A DNA stretch of 8,854 nucleotides from CAYJFQ01 sp964369955 (GTDB lineage: Bacteria; Bacillota_I; Bacilli_A; Erysipelotrichales; Erysipelotrichaceae). The stretch lies in NCBI GenBank assembly GCA_964369955.1, contig CAYJFQ010000022.1, positions 1 through 8,854 on the forward strand. The letters run 5' to 3'. Positions 6,056-8,854 of the stretch are shown here, in pieces. Each line of letters begins with the position of its first letter. Position 1 is the stretch's first letter. The notes beneath the pieces are model-generated. The model did not search any database. It was not told the DNA's origin and worked only from the letters and a program-made list of their open reading frames with translations. Position numbers and translations under genes: made by a program.

Positions 6056-7093
6056 ATGGAAAATAAAGCACTAGTCTTAACAGATATAAAAACTTTAGAA
6101 TCACAAGTATTACCAATGCCTAAAGTTGGCCCTAACGAAGTATTATATGAAATTAAAGCTGTATCACTATGTACGGTAGAGCAAAGAGTCTATTCAGGAG
6201 CTAAAAACTTTGGGTTCCCATTATTGGGAGGACACGAAAATGCTGGAGTAGTTATCGAAGTTGGTGAAGATGTAAGAGAATTTAAAGTTGGAGACAACGT
6301 AGTAGCAACATACGGATACTGTGGACAATGTGAATACTGTAAAACTGGTAGAGGAACTCGCTGTACAAATGGAAGAAAATCAAAAAATCGTGTTGAATTC
6401 CCAGGACCTATAATAGGTGGCGGGTTGGCTAAATATTTAGCTGTCCCAGCATGGCAACTTTGTAAAATTCCGGCTGATGCTGACTATAATAGTTTTGCAT
6501 TAACAGAACCACTAGCATGTTGTATACATAGTATTGATAAAGCTAGAGTTGAATTTGGTGATACTGTAGTGGTGATTGGCGCTGGAATCATGGGAATGTT
6601 ACATGTCAAATTAGCTAAACTAAGAGGAGCTTATGTTGTTGTAAGTGAACCTGATGCAAAAAGAAGAGAATTTGCGATTAAATGTGGAGCTGATTTTGTA
6701 GTTGACCCAATAAATCAAGATGCTATTGAAGAAATTAAAAAACTGACAAATGGTATAGGAGCTGATGTTGTAATTAATGCAATTGCTTCATCAAAGATTT
6801 GGGCAGACGCAATCGCAATGCTAGCACCATATGGAAGAATTCTTGCTTATAGTTCGCAAGATGAAAAAGTACCGGTACCTATTGATATGGGTGCAATTCA
6901 TGACAAAGAATATGAAATTATTGGAACTGTAAGTCCTACTATGGAATCGAACTTAAGGGCAACTAAATTGATTGCTAAAGGAATTCTATCAGTTGATGAT
7001 TTAATTGAAGGAACTTTTAGTTATGATAATGCAGTAAAAGCATTTGATATGGCAAGTTCACCAAATACTTATCGTTGTATAATAAATATGTAA
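6056..7093 (+). CDS. Zinc-dependent medium-chain alcohol/polyol(-phosphate) dehydrogenase
   Basis: This 345-residue MDR-superfamily dehydrogenase probably interconverts a polyol (phosphate) and a ketose (phosphate) with NAD(H). Catalytic zinc ligands appear to be Cys39, His60-Glu61 (GGHENAG) and Glu151 (TEPLACC). The structural zinc lobe is Cys89, Cys92, Cys95 and Cys103 (CGQCEYCKTGRGTRC). The Rossmann motif GAGIMG is at 175-180, and Glu198 at the end of the second strand suggests NAD over NADP. The ATG at 6056, two bases after the aldolase stop and ten after AAAGG (6041-6045), is preferred; an upstream TTG at 6032 would overlap the aldolase. Galactitol-1-phosphate dehydrogenase and L-sorbose-1-phosphate reductase belong to this superfamily and occur with PTS operons, which makes them reasonable models. 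It is the last gene of the operon. Confidence 0.88.
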   Translation: MENKALVLTDIKTLESQVLPMPKVGPNEVLYEIKAVSLCTVEQRVYSGAKNFGFPLLGGHENAGVVIEVGEDVREFKVGDNVVATYGYCGQCEYCKTGRGTRCTNGRKSKNRVEFPGPIIGGGLAKYLAVPAWQLCKIPADADYNSFALTEPLACCIHSIDKARVEFGDTVVVIGAGIMGMLHVKLAKLRGAYVVVSEPDAKRREFAIKCGADFVVDPINQDAIEEIKKLTNGIGADVVINAIASSKIWADAIAMLAPYGRILAYSSQDEKVPVPIDMGAIHDKEYEIIGTVSPTMESNLRATKLIAKGILSVDDLIEGTFSYDNAVKAFDMASSPNTYRCIINM

Positions 7094-7124
7094 AAAATAT
7101 CCACCATTAATTGGTGGATATTTT
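7094..7124. terminator. Bidirectional intrinsic terminator between dehydrogenase and HAD genes
   Basis: A perfect 13-bp inverted repeat (7094-7106 with 7112-7124) has a five-base loop. It begins directly after the dehydrogenase stop (7091-7093) and ends two bases before the stop of the minus-strand HAD gene. The minus strand has a run of six T (7097-7092), part of it in the stem. The plus strand has TTTTCTTT. It closes the PTS operon and the convergent udp-HAD unit. Confidence 0.88.
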
Positions 7125-7126
7125 CT

Positions 7127-7777
7127 TTATTCAATTATTTTCAAAATATCTTTTATTTCCAAAAGATTATTTATAAAAAATTTTGCTTGAGATTGATCCA
7201 TTTTATATCTAGTCTCTCTTTTCGCAATTACATGATATCCGGCTTTAGTTGCAGCCGCAATACCATAACTACTATCTTCAATTGCTAAACATTCTGAAGG
7301 TTTTAAATGTAGTTTATTTGCACAAACTAAATATATTTCAGGATTAGGTTTAGACTCAACAAACATCTCTCCACTAAGAATAACATCAAAATAAGATTCT
7401 AAATCACATTGTTCAATAACTTTTTTAATGTGAGCTACTTTCGAGCTTGAAGCTAATGCTAACTTATAATTATTTGATTTTAAGTAACTCAAGATTTCGT
7501 GGATATTGTTATCTACAATTTCACTATAAATGATAGGTTTAGTAGTATAAAACTCTTTACTAGCTTCTTGATAAAGATCGTTAGATAAATTGTGTTTTGA
7601 GAGGATAGAAGTTAATACGGTCTCAAAGTGTATTTTAGCGCCACCAATTAAGGGGACAAGCTCTTCCTCTTTAACTTCCAGTCCTAAACTTTTAAAAATG
7701 CTAACACCATTACGTAAGTAAAAAATCTCACTATCAACAATTATTCCATCCATATCAAAGACTACAGCTTTAATCAT
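7127..7777 (-). CDS. HAD-superfamily hydrolase, beta-phosphoglucomutase-like
   Basis: This 216-residue HAD enzyme with a C1 helical cap is of the phosphatase/beta-phosphoglucomutase group. Motif I is FDMDGIIVDSE, with Asp8 as nucleophile and Asp10 as acid/base. Motif II is LASSS (108-112), motif III is Lys143 in ESKPNPEIY, and motif IV is Glu167-Asp168 in IEDSSYGI. The cap lies between about 15 and 90. Likely activity is on a small sugar phosphate; the exact substrate is not predictable. Its ATG overlaps the end of the uridine phosphorylase gene by eight bases and has only a weak ribosome binding site, so translational coupling is likely. That pairing suggests, without proving, a role in handling ribose phosphates from nucleoside breakdown. 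Confidence 0.88.
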   Translation of the reverse strand: MIKAVVFDMDGIIVDSEIFYLRNGVSIFKSLGLEVKEEELVPLIGGAKIHFETVLTSILSKHNLSNDLYQEASKEFYTTKPIIYSEIVDNNIHEILSYLKSNNYKLALASSSKVAHIKKVIEQCDLESYFDVILSGEMFVESKPNPEIYLVCANKLHLKPSECLAIEDSSYGIAAATKAGYHVIAKRETRYKMDQSQAKFFINNLLEIKDILKIIE

Positions 7778-8558
7778 TTTTGTTCACTTTATCTTTTTCT
7801 ATTAATTCTTTTAAAGCCTCAATAGCTACTTTGATTGGTAGTTCAGTGTCATGGACTTGCGGATTATTTAGACAGGCTGCTTCTCTTTCTTGATTGGCAA
7901 CAACCAAGAAAATTGAACCACACCTAACTCTCAAATATGACGCTACAATAAATAATGCAGCCGACTCCATTTCTGAAGCTTTTGCACCCATTCTAATCCA
8001 TGCGTCCCAATAAGCCTTTAATTGATGGCGATTCGGTAATTCATCAGGTTTATGTTGACCGTAAAATGCATCTTTACATTGAACAACACCAGTATGGTAC
8101 TTAACATTTAATTTTCTCGCAGAGTAGATAAGTGAATTAACAATCTCAATATCTGCTACTGCTGGAAACTCAATAGGACAATATTCCTTACTTGTTCCCT
8201 CAAAACGAATAGCTCCGGTTGCGATAACTACATCCCCACCAATAACATCGATATCAATGCCTCCACATGTACCAACTCTAATAAAAGTATTAGCTCCACA
8301 CTTTTTAAGTTCTTCCATTGCAATAGATGCAGACGCACCACCAATTCCAGTTGAAGTCACCGAAACTTTAGTTCCATTTAAAGTTCCAGTATAAGTTACG
8401 TACTCACGAGAATCTGCAACCAATACAGGATTGTCAAAATGTGCAGCAATAGCCTTACAACGCTTAGGATCACCTGGCAATATAACATATTCACCAACAT
8501 CACCTTTCCCTACTTGTATATGATATTCTTTCCCAGTTCCGTTTGTATAATCTGTCAT
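7770..8558 (-). CDS. udp: Uridine phosphorylase (nucleoside phosphorylase family)
   Basis: This 262-residue cytoplasmic enzyme is expected to cleave uridine with phosphate to uracil and ribose-1-phosphate (pyrimidine salvage). Visible family features are GDPKR (29-33), Arg51 in DSREY, STGIGGASASIAMEEL (69-84), Arg94 in FIRVGT, EFPAVAD (130-136) and EMES (196-199). These match the phosphate- and ribose-binding positions of E. coli Udp. In the uracil-binding loop the E. coli GQER sequence reads GQHK (167-170), keeping the Gln but with Lys for Arg. An AAAGGAG site (8564-8570) five bases upstream supports the start. It is the first gene of a two-gene unit with the HAD hydrolase. Purine nucleoside phosphorylase is less likely given the overall match, but specificity should be held loosely. 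Confidence 0.88.
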   Translation of the reverse strand: MTDYTNGTGKEYHIQVGKGDVGEYVILPGDPKRCKAIAAHFDNPVLVADSREYVTYTGTLNGTKVSVTSTGIGGASASIAMEELKKCGANTFIRVGTCGGIDIDVIGGDVVIATGAIRFEGTSKEYCPIEFPAVADIEIVNSLIYSARKLNVKYHTGVVQCKDAFYGQHKPDELPNRHQLKAYWDAWIRMGAKASEMESAALFIVASYLRVRCGSIFLVVANQEREAACLNNPQVHDTELPIKVAIEALKELIEKDKVNKND

Positions 8559-8570
8559 AATTTCTCCTTT

Positions 8571-8735
8571 TATATATTTTTTCTTATAATAAATATAACA
8601 GCAATTATTTAATTAAATTATATCAAAATAGAGATACAATAAATAGAGTTATAAACACAATAATAAGTAGATAAACAAGCAATAAAATAGTACAATTATA
8701 ATAATAATTACTTCATAAGAAAGGATGGAATTTAT
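8571..8735. promoter_or_regulatory. Divergent promoter region between udp and a flavoprotein gene
   Basis: About 165 very AT-rich bases separate two divergent genes. For the rightward gene, TATAAT at 8697-8702 is a candidate -10, with a poor -35 (TAAACA, 8672-8677, spacing 19). For udp, TATAAT on the minus strand at 8622-8617 is a candidate -10 with a weak -35. No clear operator or hairpin is visible. AT-richness makes all these calls weak. Confidence 0.35.
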
Positions 8736-8854
8736 ATGGACTTTAAAACAGGAAAAGATATTATTAATGGAAAATTAGGGACTCACAAAGTTATGTCAAT
8801 TGCAACTAGTGTTGATGATCGTCCAATGGTTAGAAGTGTAAGTTGTATATTTTA
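8736..8854 (+). CDS. Pyridoxamine 5'-phosphate oxidase-family flavoprotein (5' part only)
   Basis: The first 39 residues of a gene cut by the window end are visible (MDFKTGKDIINGKLG...). The stretch HKVMSIATSVDDRPMVRSVSCIF (17-39) matches the opening of the split-barrel FMN-binding proteins of the pyridoxamine-phosphate-oxidase/general-stress-protein-26 group, where a strand with LAT is followed by a D-G/D-x-P-x-x-R-x-V turn. AAAGGA (8720-8725) ten bases upstream supports the ATG. Members often act as small flavin reductases or have unknown roles; only the family can be suggested. It is divergent from udp and has no evident link to the sugar operon. Confidence 0.7.
   Translation, partial: MDFKTGKDIINGKLGTHKVMSIATSVDDRPMVRSVSCIF

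Noticed and set aside
6869..6878. Palindrome GTACCGGTAC and a similar GTACC-containing stretch near 5807
   Set aside because: Both lie inside coding sequence for Val-Pro repeats and are explained by codon choice. There is no sign of a regulatory role.
8650..8662. Possible sixth operator-like motif (minus-strand TTGTGTTTA) near the udp divergent region
   Set aside because: Only the TTGTGT part matches and the rest of the motif is missing; a match this short is expected by chance in AT-rich DNA.
1..8854. CRISPR arrays, tRNA or rRNA genes, insertion sequences, attachment sites
   Set aside because: No regularly spaced repeats, cloverleaf-like sequence, transposase or integrase fragments, or terminal inverted repeats were seen.

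Overview
The window reads as chromosomal DNA of a low-GC, AT-rich Gram-positive bacterium (Bacillota). Strong AGGAGG-type ribosome binding sites, tightly packed operons and mannose-family PTS genes support this. An Erysipelotrichales- or Lactobacillales-like host is a guess from gene content, not something the sequence proves.

Layout. (1) Positions 1-45 hold the probable last codons of a rightward gene, followed by a bidirectional hairpin terminator at 53-84. (2) Positions 94-2394, minus strand, encode a LevR-type PTS-controlled regulator that has lost the catalytic parts of its sigma-54 activator (AAA+) domain and most of its phosphorylation histidines. (3) The divergent intergenic region 2395-2680 carries five copies of a 13-bp motif, TTGTGTGYAAAAA. 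Two point one way and three the other, and copies overlap the likely promoters on both sides. (4) Positions 2681-7093, plus strand, form a tight five-gene sugar operon: mannose-family EIIA, EIIB and a single fused EIIC-EIID protein, then a class II ketose-bisphosphate aldolase and a zinc-dependent medium-chain dehydrogenase. It ends in a bidirectional hairpin at 7094-7124. (5) Positions 7127-8558, minus strand, form a two-gene unit of uridine phosphorylase and an overlapping HAD/beta-phosphoglucomutase-like hydrolase. (6) From 8736 a pyridoxamine-5'-phosphate-oxidase-like flavoprotein gene begins and is cut by the window end.

How the genes may work together. The PTS would import and phosphorylate a hexose, ketose or polyol. 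The dehydrogenase would interconvert a polyol phosphate and a ketose phosphate, and the aldolase would split a ketose (bis)phosphate into triose units. No sugar kinase lies in the operon, so the substrate and the order of steps are open. L-sorbose and galactitol pathways are the closest known logics. The regulator is probably the local controller and the repeated motif its operator set. Because its AAA+ domain looks dead, it probably does not act by classical sigma-54 activation.

The points most worth a second look are the AAA-dead LevR-like regulator, the mirrored motif array, the EIIC-EIID fusion and the kinase-less aldolase/dehydrogenase pathway.
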